Origin: Flexibacter flexilis DSM 6793
Lineage (GTDB): Bacteria > Bacteroidota > Bacteroidia > Cytophagales > Flexibacteraceae
NCBI RefSeq assembly: GCF_900112255.1
Contig: NZ_FOLE01000011.1
Location: 1-64,000, forward strand
Direction: 5' to 3'
DNA: 64,000 nucleotides
The translations under genes and the position numbers were made by a program. This document shows, piece after piece, positions 1-7,119 of this stretch; positions within the stretch are counted from its first letter, which is position 1; the number at the start of each line of letters is the position of its first letter. Below the pieces are notes generated by a model that saw nothing but the letters and a program-made list of their open reading frames with translations, had not been told where the DNA came from and did not search any database.

Positions 1-527
1 TTTTTGTGAAAGTCTTTGTAAAATAAATAGGGTGGCGTGTGGCCAAAATATTGGCATTCGGGTACATAATCCAAGATAATTTCTTTGCCATTTTCTGTCC
101 AAGAAACGGGAAAAACGTGCGCAAATCCCCTGTTTTTATTGTAGCCTACAATCCGAATTTTAAACGGAATTTTGAGCATAAATAAAAAGCAAAGTAAAAA
201 CTTCGTTTGGTCGTCGCAATCTCCAAATTTCTGATGCCAAACTCGGCGCGGCGAATACAAAACCTCTTGGTTTTTTGGGTCAAATTTATATTCAATATGT
301 TTCCTGCAAAAATCCCAAAGTTTGCGCAAAGTTTGATTTAAAAGCAGTATTCCGTTTGCATCGTAAACCGCTACATTGGCCAATAATGGCCGCAATTGTT
401 CGGCGTTTTTTTCGATGTCTTCAAACAAAAATCCTACTGTTTGCCCTGCGTCTGCTCTATCGCTTAATTTGATGGCCAAACCTGAAGGTTTACTCACTTT
501 TGAAAGATTGTTAGTTGTTATTGTCAT
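1..527 (-). CDS. transglutaminase-like cysteine peptidase-fold protein, C-terminus cut by window edge
   Basis: Reading the minus strand from an ATG at 525-527 gives an open frame of 175 codons that runs off the left edge. It carries a transglutaminase-like core: a GDCDD motif (Cys104), an FAHVFP motif (His137) and an ILDY motif (Asp153), in the spacing of a Cys-His-Asp triad. Small proteins of this fold occur in Bacteroidota prophages and may act on peptide or isopeptide bonds; the substrate here is unknown. The start overlaps the stop of the upstream gene by four bases (ATGA), so the two are probably translationally coupled. An AGGAGG-like stretch sits just before the ATG but is also coding sequence of the upstream gene, so it may be chance. 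The fold is fairly well supported, the role is not. Confidence 0.75.
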   Translation of the reverse strand, partial: MTITTNNLSKVSKPSGLAIKLSDRADAGQTVGFLFEDIEKNAEQLRPLLANVAVYDANGILLLNQTLRKLWDFCRKHIEYKFDPKNQEVLYSPRRVWHQKFGDCDDQTKFLLCFLFMLKIPFKIRIVGYNKNRGFAHVFPVSWTENGKEIILDYVPECQYFGHTPPYLFYKDFHK

Positions 528-1042
528 ATACTAACCTCCTCATTTAGTGGTATTTTAAGCCCTTCGGCTCTAATAAATCCTTTTACCCTTAAAGTCAAAC
601 CCGCCTTTTGCCCAATGGCTAATTTTAGCATGGTTTCGGCTGCTTTTATCTTGTCTCCCGAAAATAGATATTGTACCACATTGGCGTTAGATACGCTAAA
701 ATTTAGCTCAGGTATTAATGTTTGAGCATTGGGTTGCAAGCTAACGCCTTGCGTAAGTGGTACATCTTGGCTTGCTAATAATTTAGTCCCGTCTTTATCA
801 TAAATCTCTACTTGAATTTGTTGTAAATTATATAAAGTAGGGGAGAAATTAGAAATAGCCATTACTACTTTTAGCGGCAAACTTTGGATTGATGAAAACC
901 CTAATTTACCCACCGAAAAACTCGAAATAAGCGGCTTTAATTGGTCGGCTCTGAATGCTTTTTGCAGGTATTCCCAAACTGCCATTAATAAGGCTATTAT
1001 CAATCCAAGCCCTAATATTTTACCGACAATATTTTTTGCCAT
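524..1042 (-). CDS. single-pass membrane protein with LEA2-like domain
   Basis: 172 residues. Residues about 5-25 form one hydrophobic segment, followed by a soluble region of about 140 residues. That region has alternating beta-type segments (LPLKVVMAISNFSP, then LQQIQVEIYDKDG, then a basic beta strand near the end), which resembles the LEA type 2 / WHy sandwich fold; this is a weak, by-eye resemblance. It is coupled to the transglutaminase-like gene by an ATGA overlap, so the two probably act together, perhaps at the cell envelope. No catalytic motif is seen. The region 1043-1241 upstream is AT-rich and may hold its promoter and that of the divergent small gene at 1242. Confidence 0.65.
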   Translation of the reverse strand: MAKNIVGKILGLGLIIALLMAVWEYLQKAFRADQLKPLISSFSVGKLGFSSIQSLPLKVVMAISNFSPTLYNLQQIQVEIYDKDGTKLLASQDVPLTQGVSLQPNAQTLIPELNFSVSNANVVQYLFSGDKIKAAETMLKLAIGQKAGLTLRVKGFIRAEGLKIPLNEEVSI

Positions 1043-1241
1043 TGTCTTTATTATTTTTTCATATTGTGAATGCTTTTTTTAAGTGAAACTTGTATCTTTG
1101 TTTTGTCGTGCTGTATTGTTGAATGCAAAGGTATATTCCGAAAAAATAACGTTTCCGATTACGTCCGCTTTCGTCTCCTTTCGTTCCCTATTTTCCGTTA
1201 TTTTCCGTTTTAATCCGCTTTAACATTGTTTACCTAATGCC

Positions 1242-1442
1242 ATGAAAGAAAAAGAAGCCAATAACTTTAACTTTACTGCTATGAGTAAAGCCCAAATAAC
1301 AGAAGCGTATAATTTCAGGGATTTCAAATCTGTACACGCACGAATAAAAGATATTGTAAATATTGGTCGCCGAAAAATGTTCACACCCAAAGAAGTATCT
1401 TTAATCGTGGACGCGCTCGGACCTTTTGGTAGTAAGCCATAA
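1242..1442 (+). CDS. small DUF4248-like protein
   Basis: 66 residues, basic and helical, on the strand opposite to its neighbours. The C-terminal part (KMFTPKEVSLIVDALGPF) resembles the end of DUF4248 proteins, small Bacteroidota proteins commonly found in phage-like and mobile DNA, whose ending is of the type FTPRQVALIVEYLG. The N-terminal part could form a helix-turn-helix-like unit (SKAQITEAYNFRDFKS), so DNA binding is possible but unproven. A strong terminator follows the stop directly. An internal ATG at codon 14 is an alternative start. Confidence in the gene is good; confidence in the family is moderate. Confidence 0.65.
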   Translation: MKEKEANNFNFTAMSKAQITEAYNFRDFKSVHARIKDIVNIGRRKMFTPKEVSLIVDALGPFGSKP

Positions 1443-1447
1443 AAAAA

Positions 1448-1470
1448 GCCCCAAAAACGGGGCTTTTTTT
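1448..1470 (+). terminator. rho-independent terminator after the DUF4248-like gene
   Basis: Stem GCCCC / GGGGC with a six-base loop, preceded by seven A and followed by seven T. The A and T tracts make it usable from both strands, so it may also end the minus-strand transcript that finishes at 1494. Confidence 0.85.
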
Positions 1471-1493
1471 ATATAGGTACAGGTAATATATTT

Positions 1494-1799
1494 TTAATCT
1501 GCGTACCAATTAAATACATTACTGTACGCAAAAAACAATACAAGGGCGGTTAATCCGATAAAAAACACAACAAACTCTTTTGTTATGGTCTTTTTTATGA
1601 ATAATTGCCTTACAAAAAAAATAAGTGATACTATTGTCGCCGCAAGTAAACCTACACTGACAAGGTGATGTAACTCATACCCTGTCAGTGTTTTGGGGTC
1701 GCTGGCTGGGGTGTATCCAAAAGTATATGCCAAAAAATAAAATGATAAAATCCAAACTACACACGCGTAAGGACTGAACGCTACTACTTTATTATTCAT
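1494..1799 (-). CDS. small membrane protein with three TM segments
   Basis: 101 residues with hydrophobic stretches at about 8-28, 43-63 and 75-95. A short basic loop (FIKKTITKE) precedes the last helix. Its size and topology would fit a phage holin or another small inner-membrane protein, but no family is recognised. It lies two bases downstream of the stop of the next gene (1802-2194) and is probably co-transcribed with it. Two adjacent small membrane proteins in a phage-like island raise the idea of a lysis or envelope module; this is inference only. Confidence 0.6.
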   Translation of the reverse strand: MNNKVVAFSPYACVVWILSFYFLAYTFGYTPASDPKTLTGYELHHLVSVGLLAATIVSLIFFVRQLFIKKTITKEFVVFFIGLTALVLFFAYSNVFNWYAD

Positions 1800-1801
1800 G
1801 G

Positions 1802-2194
1802 TTATTTTATTTTATTGAAAAGGTCGTTCCATCCCTCGTCTGGAGGGCTCTTTAATGGTTTTGTTCTAAAAGGATAGGCTACTAACTCTAACACATCAGC
1901 ATAAACCACACTGTAAGTAATTGTACTATCTTCGTTAATGGTAACGGTAGTGCCGTCTGATACTTTGTAAATCTTGCCATTGAACGCAAAGCCATCTATT
2001 TTGCTTATAGTTGCCGTATTGGACGCTAAAGAAGCGGCCTTTGTTCCTTCTTCGGGTTTAAACCATATATCTATATTGGTTTTATTGGTTAGCCAACTTA
2101 TGTTTTTTCGCCTATTTCGCTGGAAAAGACTATGTAAAATTGCAGCTAAAAAGGCTAAAACAAAAGCAGCAACTCCTTTATTTTTTGTACTCAT
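1802..2194 (-). CDS. hypothetical protein with N-terminal membrane anchor
   Basis: 130 residues. Residues about 8-24 (VAAFVLAFLAAILHSLF) are hydrophobic and followed by a basic patch (RNRRK), consistent with an inside-positive anchor. The remaining 100 residues are soluble, with several short beta-like stretches and no recognised motif. It starts 27 bases downstream of the methyltransferase locus and is followed closely by the three-TM protein at 1494, so the three form one minus-strand run. Function unknown. Confidence 0.6.
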   Translation of the reverse strand: MSTKNKGVAAFVLAFLAAILHSLFQRNRRKNISWLTNKTNIDIWFKPEEGTKAASLASNTATISKIDGFAFNGKIYKVSDGTTVTINEDSTITYSVVYADVLELVAYPFRTKPLKSPPDEGWNDLFNKIK

Positions 2195-2221
2195 AACGTA
2201 GGTATTTTTTTGATATTTCGA

Positions 2222-2918
2222 TTATACTCTAAAGAAATTAGGTTGCACCACCAAACCCTGCATAGCCCTCTTTCGTGCTATTTCAAAATTCTTTAAATCC
2301 AATTCAAAGGCGTAAATATTACGATTAAGCTCACGGCTCACCAGTGATGTTGTGGCACTGCCTGCAAACGCATCAAGAACAGTGTCCCCTTCCTGCGTGC
2401 TGTCTATAATAATCTTTGTAATAACCTCAATCGTCTTTTGCGTGTCGTGCACCTTTTCGCCGTTGGTTTTCTTTGCGCCCGAACTAAACCCTGCGCTTTT
2501 TCCATACATTAGAACCGCCCCGATTAATATTGCAACCTTCTTTTGTGCCGAATATTATAAATTCATGTGAAAAATTGTAGTGATTGCCTGCCATATTTCC
2601 TTTATCCCAAACAATTAAATTTTTCTGCTTTAAAACAGAATTGAATATAGGATAAAAAAATGCGTAACTTCTAAAATCACAGAAAAAAAATACTTCTCCG
2701 TCGTCTTGTAATACTCTTTTGAATTGTGCGAACAATTGCGAAAAAAAGGGGGCACAAATGGCCAAATCAACAAAAGAGCCTTTCTGCCCGTTGTGTGTCA
2801 TTCCCAAAAAATACGGCGGGTCGGCTATAATTGTTTTGATGGATTTATCAGGCAAATATTTAATGCCTTCTAAAATATCCATTTGATAAATGTGATTAGG
2901 TAATACTTTCATTTGCAT
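2222..2918 (-). pseudogene. DNA methyltransferase (beta-type, DPPY) interrupted by a one-base frameshift
   Basis: Two overlapping minus-strand frames together make one methyltransferase. The first (2484-2918) has the catalytic motif DPPYFLG at residues 33-39; the second (2222-2509) has DTQKTIEVI and the SAM-binding motif DAFAGSATT, so catalytic motif IV precedes motif I as in beta-class N6-adenine or N4-cytosine enzymes. The break falls in a run of five A just after the codons for GGSNVW. Reading one A fewer restores a continuous protein of about 231 residues (GGSNVWKSAGFSSG). The explanation may be a disabling mutation, slippage or phase switching, or a sequencing error. Solitary methyltransferases of this kind are frequent in phages; no restriction gene is adjacent. 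An ATG at 2507-2509 would start the second half on its own, but that piece lacks the DPPY motif. Confidence 0.8.
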
Positions 2919-2965
2919 TGTAATTTTTTGATGATTAAATTAACGTAAATATAATGTTTTTAAAC

Positions 2966-2998
2966 AAAAAAAACACCCTGTTACGGGTGCTTTTTTTT
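2966..2998 (-). terminator. terminator after the MAKFYPL-family genes
   Basis: Stem CACCC / GGGTG (2974-2978 and 2985-2989) flanked by long A and T runs. Read on the minus strand it follows the stop of the gene at 3006-3221 and ends in eight T. It separates that gene pair from the methyltransferase locus. Confidence 0.8.
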
Positions 2999-3005
2999 GT
3001 TTAAA

Positions 3006-3221
3006 TCAAAGCTCTATTGCGGCTTTTGTCAGGTCTTCAACATCCCCGAAAAAATACATAAATAGTTCCCTTCCTGAATAAGAAACAGCAAGGCATAAAT
3101 ATATTTTATTTTCGTCTTCCACTGTTTCTATTCTCAGGATTTGAGAGGGATTAAACAACTCTGCTATATTCTCTTTTTCGCTTTCGTCCGAACCGAAATG
3201 TAGAGGATAAAATTTTGCCAT
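3006..3221 (-). CDS. small MAKFYPL-family protein, copy 1
   Basis: 71 residues. It shares its start (MAKFYPL), middle (ELFNPSQILRI) and end (FFGD..DLTKAAIEL) with the next gene upstream, so the two are tandem paralogues. Predicted as a small acidic alpha/beta protein with no catalytic signature, no signal peptide and no membrane segment. Family function unknown. It is the last gene before the terminator at 2966-2998. The duplicated DNA includes the intergenic spacer and the first bases of the gene. Confidence 0.7.
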   Translation of the reverse strand: MAKFYPLHFGSDESEKENIAELFNPSQILRIETVEDENKIYLCLAVSYSGRELFMYFFGDVEDLTKAAIEL

Positions 3222-3282
3222 AAATAAATACTATTTGCATGGGTTATTTTGTGATTAAATCAAAGCTCTATTGCGGCTTTTT
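3221..3282. repeat. direct repeat copy A (second copy at 3511-3572)
   Basis: This 62-base segment and the one at 3511-3572 differ at only three positions. Each runs from the start codon of one MAKFYPL-family gene through the spacer into the last codons of the preceding copy. The core that encodes the C-terminal KAAIEL plus stop occurs a third time at about 3003-3027. The pattern shows duplication of a unit of roughly 290 bases. Confidence 0.85.
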
Positions 3283-3511
3283 CAAACTCTAACAATGTTC
3301 CTGAAAAAAACACGTAAAATTCGCGTTCTTCCTTTTTAACCAAAACCCTTAAATACTTGGATTCTAATCTTCTTTCCACGGCAAATCTACCAACAAGAAC
3401 TTCTTCTGTATCTATTTCTCTGATAGAAATAATCTGGGAGACATTGAATAATTCCACCACTTCCCTGTGTTCTGGTTGAAGCTCGTACTTTAGAGGGTAA
3501 AACTTTGCCAT
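3260..3511 (-). CDS. small MAKFYPL-family protein, copy 2
   Basis: 83 residues, paralogous to the 71-residue protein at 3006-3221. It has the same start (MAKFYPL), the same middle (ELFNVSQIISI) and the same end (FFSGTLLEFEKAAIEL). Compared with copy 1 the central part is longer and richer in charged residues (EVLVGRFAVERRLESK), so the copies have diverged most there. The DNA around start and stop is nearly identical between copies while the interior is not, which suggests either gene conversion at the edges or constraint on termini. Function unknown. Confidence 0.7.
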   Translation of the reverse strand: MAKFYPLKYELQPEHREVVELFNVSQIISIREIDTEEVLVGRFAVERRLESKYLRVLVKKEEREFYVFFSGTLLEFEKAAIEL

Positions 3512-3572
3512 AAATAAATACTGTTTGCATGGGTTATTTTATAATTAAATCAAAGCTCTATTGCGGCTTTTT
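3511..3572. repeat. direct repeat copy B (pairs with 3221-3282)
   Basis: Second copy of the start-spacer-end repeat around the MAKFYPL-family genes. Its left part lies ahead of copy 2 and its right part encodes the tail of a third, truncated copy. Confidence 0.85.
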
Positions 3573-3618
3573 CAAACTCCAACAACGAACCTAAAAAATA
3601 CATAAAAGTGTGATAGTT
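3550..3618 (-). pseudogene. C-terminal remnant of a third MAKFYPL-family copy
   Basis: The minus strand ending at the TGA at 3550-3552 reads MYFLGSLLEFEKAAIEL, closely matching the C-terminus of copy 2 (FFSGTLLEFEKAAIEL). There is no matching N-terminus: directly upstream lies a different gene in another frame (3618-3854). An ATG at 3601-3603 could still yield a 17-residue peptide, but the piece is most simply the tail left by a deletion or replacement. Confidence 0.7.
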
Positions 3619-3854
3619 TAAGAAAGAAAAACGTAATACACAGGACTACCAAAGTAATGACTTGACGTAATTTTGTATTTAATTCTTAACTCCTCAAATT
3701 CTTTTTTACTCACGCCAAATTTTTCAGGATTAAACTTGTCAACTTCGCCCAAACACTTCATATTAGGGTAATTATCCCTTATAAAACCAACAGCTTGCTG
3801 ATTGCTTAATTTGTCTGGAATGGCTAAAAAAGAGAATAAACCTGCATTTATCAT
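3618..3854 (-). CDS. hypothetical protein
   Basis: 78 residues, soluble, slightly basic. Visible features are a short hydrophobic start (AGLFSFLAIPDKL) and a helical central part (GVSKKEFEELRIKYKI). No family recognised. It is inserted between the third-copy remnant (3550) and the gene at 3866, with 11 bases to the latter. It may have replaced the N-terminal part of the lost MAKFYPL-family copy. Probably co-transcribed with its neighbours. Confidence 0.55.
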   Translation of the reverse strand: MINAGLFSFLAIPDKLSNQQAVGFIRDNYPNMKCLGEVDKFNPEKFGVSKKEFEELRIKYKITSSHYFGSPVYYVFLS

Positions 3855-3865
3855 AATGCTTGATT

Positions 3866-4477
3866 TTATTTATAATTGATTAAATAATGAACAAATTCTT
3901 CTTGTGCGCCTGTCGCGGCTGCCTGCTTGTTGTTTTGTAGAAACAACCAATAATCTGCCCAACCTTTAAAGTTAATACAGGATTTTTTGTAGCCTAATTC
4001 CTTGTAAATAGAACACGAAAAATCCAAAGAAGAAACGCTACTGTGATTGAGTGAAAAGAGGCAAAACTTATGCAACAAAACAGTTTCTATTGGCCTGTAT
4101 TTGTATGGCTGCTTTGCGTTATTTTCGTAGAAAGCAACTACTTTTCCAAGCTCTGGGTCGTCGTGCCATTCAGATATATCTTGCATCGGTTCGGATAATG
4201 GCAAGCTTAAAACACGAAAAAAAGCGGTTTGGTTGTTGTAATCTAAGTTGCAATACACGTTAGCTATTTCTTTTTTATTTTGTTGAATTTTTTTTGCGAT
4301 ATACTTTATATCGCCCTTATATCCTTTATTGTGGTAGTGCGCAAAATAAGTATTAATACTATTTTGTGTCATTTTTTGAAACGCACGCAATGCAGGGATA
4401 ATTTTATTCAAAATAACCACACCTTGTGCGGCGGTTGGTGCGTTTTCGTAAACGTCTGTTGTTGTTTGGTTTTGCAT
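3866..4477 (-). CDS. hypothetical protein, about 203 residues
   Basis: The frame is open from 4573 but the ATG at 4475-4477 gives a hydrophilic start (MQNQTTTDVYENAPTAAQG), while the upstream extension is an unlikely hydrophobic stretch; I therefore use 4477. The protein is soluble with a helical N-terminal third, an acidic middle (SEWHDDPELGK) and aromatic-rich C-terminal half. A TAAQG motif near its start recurs in the protein at 7665-8087, hinting at a shared N-terminal element. No known domain recognised. Spacer 4478-4615 to the next gene holds nothing clear. Confidence 0.55.
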   Translation of the reverse strand: MQNQTTTDVYENAPTAAQGVVILNKIIPALRAFQKMTQNSINTYFAHYHNKGYKGDIKYIAKKIQQNKKEIANVYCNLDYNNQTAFFRVLSLPLSEPMQDISEWHDDPELGKVVAFYENNAKQPYKYRPIETVLLHKFCLFSLNHSSVSSLDFSCSIYKELGYKKSCINFKGWADYWLFLQNNKQAAATGAQEEFVHYLINYK

Positions 4478-4615
4478 AAAAAAAGGATTAAAATTTAAAA
4501 TAATCAGTATATAAAATGGCTGCAAAAAACATAAGGCTTGCACCCAAAAACAGCCCGTAACAAAATGCGGCAAAGCTGCTTAATAGATTGATTTTATTTA
4601 GTAGATTCCACATGG

Positions 4616-5170
4616 CTAATAATGGTTTTGAAATTGATTAATCGTGCGTGTGATGGCCTCGACTGCCTGCGGCGGCTGCACTGCCTTTTGGCCAAAATCT
4701 AATTCAATCGGGGCGGCTGGTGCGTCGGTGCATATCGTGCGGCTCGTTTGCACCTGCTCCATTGTCAGGCCGCTGTACGCTTCGGTTTGGGTTAAGAAGT
4801 TTTTGGGCTTCGTGCCTGCAAAACCTGTTATTAGTTCGGGTTTGCCGTTGGGGTCTAAAATTGTATTGTAGTATATAAAAGCCCTCCAAAGCCTGCCCGA
4901 AACATTGAGTTTTTGAACGTATTGGATAAACTTGATGTATCCATTGTATTCATTCAGGGTCTCGTATTGCATTGTTCCGTTTCTTTCGTCTTCAAAGTCC
5001 ATAGACCAGAAACGGGCAATGTTTTGCGTTTTACTCTTATAATGATTCTCGTTATAATACAATTGCATTACAAAAAGGGAATCGCTCTCGCTGGACGGCA
5101 ATAACACGCGCCCTGCTTTTTTATCAGAAATTAGCATAGGATTGGAATTAAAATTTGGAGAAACCACCAA
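4616..5170 (-). CDS. hypothetical protein
   Basis: 184 residues, no signal peptide or membrane segment. The middle is rich in Tyr and Asn (QLYYNENHYKSK, NEYNGYIKFIQYVQK), and the C-terminal third is Pro/Ala/Gln-rich and probably disordered. No domain recognised. Base composition in its last third is more GC-rich than in the neighbouring genes, which explains several long overlapping shadow frames here. It belongs to the minus-strand run of the island; role unknown. Confidence 0.55.
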   Translation of the reverse strand: MVVSPNFNSNPMLISDKKAGRVLLPSSESDSLFVMQLYYNENHYKSKTQNIARFWSMDFEDERNGTMQYETLNEYNGYIKFIQYVQKLNVSGRLWRAFIYYNTILDPNGKPELITGFAGTKPKNFLTQTEAYSGLTMEQVQTSRTICTDAPAAPIELDFGQKAVQPPQAVEAITRTINQFQNHY

Positions 5171-5176
5171 AAAGGG

Positions 5177-5353
5177 CTATAATTGCAGTGCTACATGCTT
5201 TTGCGCCCCTTTGGCCTCTGTAGTCGGCGAGTTTAACAAAACATTACACTGTACGCATTGTTTTTGCGGTCTATGTGGCCGCCGCGCCCCGCCCCCTGTT
5301 ATTTTTTTTGTAAAAAAGTCCTTAGTCGCAAAACTCAATTCATAACACTGCAA
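5177..5353 (-). CDS. possible small CxxC protein (non-ATG start)
   Basis: A minus-strand frame of 58 codons from a TTG at 5351-5353 to a TAG at 5177-5179, ending seven bases before the ATG of 4616-5170. The middle is basic (GGGARRPHRPQKQ), followed by a CVQC pair. There is no in-frame ATG. It fills an otherwise empty gap in the operon, but the TTG start and lack of a recognised family make it tentative. Confidence 0.25.
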   Translation of the reverse strand: MQCYELSFATKDFFTKKITGGGARRPHRPQKQCVQCNVLLNSPTTEAKGAQKHVALQL

Positions 5354-5415
5354 AAATGTTAAACTTTAAGCCGTTAAAGGGCAATTTTCATTTCAGTTTT
5401 TTAACAGTCCGAGAC

Positions 5416-5424
5416 TTATCCACA
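5416..5424 (+). other. perfect DnaA box (TTATCCACA)
   Basis: TTATCCACA matches the consensus DnaA box exactly and is followed by a near-repeat of its last part (ATCCACC). It lies 11 bases past the stop of the winged-helix protein at 5435-6448, in an AT-rich gap. A single box can occur by chance, but a position beside a possible replication initiator makes an element origin conceivable. Confidence 0.45.
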
Positions 5425-5434
5425 TATCCACCGC

Positions 5435-6448
5435 TTAGTTACTATTAAATAGTTTTTTATATGTAATACCTTTTACTTTTGAAAAGTTACTATTTAATAT
5501 GTGCCGCAAATTGCGGTATATGCAAAAAGAAGTGTCGTTGATTTTCAGTTGATTAGTGAGAATTTCAATTTTTCGGTTAAGCTGTGTTAAATTCGCGTAG
5601 AATGGCATAACACAGTACACAGGAACGGCAATACAAGGGCTTTGATTTGATGCCTCAAATTTCGCGGGGCTAACGTATGGGCTTTGGGCGGCCTCTTCGT
5701 CTGTCATATAGTACTCGTACAGGCTTTGGCCGTCGCCGTCGTCTCCTGCTTCAACAAATACCACTTCTGCTTCTTGCACGGCTATCAGTTCGGCGGGTTG
5801 TTGGCCTGTAACTGTGGTTGCTTCTGTTGTGGTTGCTTCTACTGCCTGCACTGGCTCTCCCTCCACTGGCTCGGTCTGTACTTGCTTGCGTGGCTTCCTG
5901 TGCTTTTTGACTAATCCAAGATTGGGGTTGATGTCGTCTTCTTTTTCCTGCTCTATGAGCTTTACAATAGCCTCGCTATTGATGGCCGTCAAGTCCACCT
6001 TATAAACTGTGTTGAATCGTGCAAAATGCCTATGCGTTGGCGCAATGTCAGTTTCTTGCAAGAAACCTAACACTAACATTTTTTTGATGTGACGCGCTGC
6101 ACTGTCGGTGCTCTGGTTCATTGCACCCGCTAACATGGCCGTACTAAATTCCACGTAATAATCTTGTAATTGTGAAAAAGAGGCCGCAAAGAGATTAACT
6201 ACATTTTTGATGGCCGTTAAAAATGTACCTCTGATTGTATGACGCAATAATTTGCAAGTAAAATTATACTCAGCGATGCGCGTTTTGAGCAAATCGAACA
6301 TTTCCGTTACGGCTGTTTTCGGGCTTTTTTTAGCCCGAAAAACAACATTAGTAGCCGTATTATTACCAATTGTATTATTACAAATTACATTAGCTGCATT
6401 GCCAATAATTGGCGCGTGTAGCAGGCTTGGGCGTGTAGTTATTTGCAT
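5435..6448 (-). CDS. winged-helix DNA-binding protein, possible replication initiator
   Basis: 337 residues. Residues about 95-155 look like a winged helix: a helix with YYVEFSTAMLAGAMNQSTDS, then a recognition-like helix AARHIKKMLVLGFLQ, then a beta wing ending in YKVDL. Residues about 185-255 are acidic, Thr/Glu/Val-rich and probably disordered. The C-terminal 70 residues return to an ordered, basic segment. Winged-helix proteins of this length in Bacteroidota mobile DNA include plasmid-type Rep proteins and phage regulators; I cannot tell which. The adjacent DnaA box favours replication. It is the largest intact gene of the island. Its start lies 11 bases from a GTGAAAATTGA motif shared with other gene starts. 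Confidence 0.6.
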   Translation of the reverse strand: MQITTRPSLLHAPIIGNAANVICNNTIGNNTATNVVFRAKKSPKTAVTEMFDLLKTRIAEYNFTCKLLRHTIRGTFLTAIKNVVNLFAASFSQLQDYYVEFSTAMLAGAMNQSTDSAARHIKKMLVLGFLQETDIAPTHRHFARFNTVYKVDLTAINSEAIVKLIEQEKEDDINPNLGLVKKHRKPRKQVQTEPVEGEPVQAVEATTTEATTVTGQQPAELIAVQEAEVVFVEAGDDGDGQSLYEYYMTDEEAAQSPYVSPAKFEASNQSPCIAVPVYCVMPFYANLTQLNRKIEILTNQLKINDTSFCIYRNLRHILNSNFSKVKGITYKKLFNSN

Positions 6449-6450
6449 GA

Positions 6451-6765
6451 CTAAAAAAGTGAAAATTGAATGTTGGTTAATTTTACTAAAGCCTGTTTTT
6501 CTGTGTCATTGGCTGCCATCATGGCTATCTTGCGTAAAGTCGTGGTTTGCGTATAACGCAATTCAAACGCGCGGCCTTTTGACCTTTCCAAATACTCCGT
6601 GTCGGCTACATTTTTGAGATAATTAATTTCTTCTTCCGTTAGGGAAATTAAACAATTATCGTTAAGTTTGCCATACAAAACACCTGCAATAGGTTCTTTT
6701 ATTTTATCCAATAAAGCAGATTTAAAAAAATCAACTTCTTTAGTTGAAAATATAAATTGAGTCAT
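6451..6765 (-). CDS. hypothetical protein
   Basis: 104 residues, soluble, mixed charge and mainly helical (TEEEINYLKNVADTEYLERSKGRAFELR). Its stop lies two bases before the start of the winged-helix gene and its start overlaps the upstream gene by four bases (ATGA), so it is part of a tight three- or four-gene operon. No motif recognised. In phage early operons such genes often encode accessory replication factors, which would be guesswork here. Confidence 0.6.
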   Translation of the reverse strand: MTQFIFSTKEVDFFKSALLDKIKEPIAGVLYGKLNDNCLISLTEEEINYLKNVADTEYLERSKGRAFELRYTQTTTLRKIAMMAANDTEKQALVKLTNIQFSLF

Positions 6766-6995
6766 GGCTTTTGGTCGGTTTGGGTTGTAATTATTTCACC
6801 TGCATTTTCTAATAAAATGCGCATCTGCTCGGAAAATTCTGTCTTTGTGTGTATGTCGTAAATATCAATACCAGATTGTAGGTCTAATAAGATATTTTGA
6901 AGACTATCTGATTCCTCCGAATCCAATATATTATTAATATGATTGCGCAATACAAGCGCGTCTGCAATGTCGATTGCTAATAATACTTTTGCCAT
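6762..6995 (-). CDS. hypothetical small acidic protein
   Basis: 77 residues, acidic, mainly helical (SEESDSLQNILLDLQSGIDIYD region). No membrane segment. It overlaps the downstream gene by four bases and starts one base after the stop of a 40-codon gene at 6997-7119. This spacing argues that all three are real and translationally coupled. Function unknown. Confidence 0.6.
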   Translation of the reverse strand: MAKVLLAIDIADALVLRNHINNILDSEESDSLQNILLDLQSGIDIYDIHTKTEFSEQMRILLENAGEIITTQTDQKP

Positions 6996-6996
6996 A

Positions 6997-7119
6997 CTAA
7001 TTTACATTAACAAATTCAACCATAAAACCGCGTTTTTCTAAACAAATAGCCAATTCTTTGGCTATTTCTTGACTCATTTTTTGCAGGTCAAGAGAAAATT
7101 TTTTACCTTTGCTTTGCAT
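6997..7119 (-). CDS. short ORF, 40 residues, helical
   Basis: Minus-strand frame from ATG at 7117-7119 to TAG at 6997-6999. The peptide is basic at the start (MQSKGKKFSLDLQKM) and helical in the middle (SQEIAKELAICLEKRG). It is placed one base ahead of the gene at 6762-6995, which is the main reason to accept it. Too short for family assignment. Confidence 0.45.
   Translation of the reverse strand: MQSKGKKFSLDLQKMSQEIAKELAICLEKRGFMVEFVNVN

Noticed and set aside
5142-5345. Cys-rich plus-strand frame
   Set aside because: It starts inside the gene 4616-5170, runs against all neighbours and shows no ordered Cys spacing.
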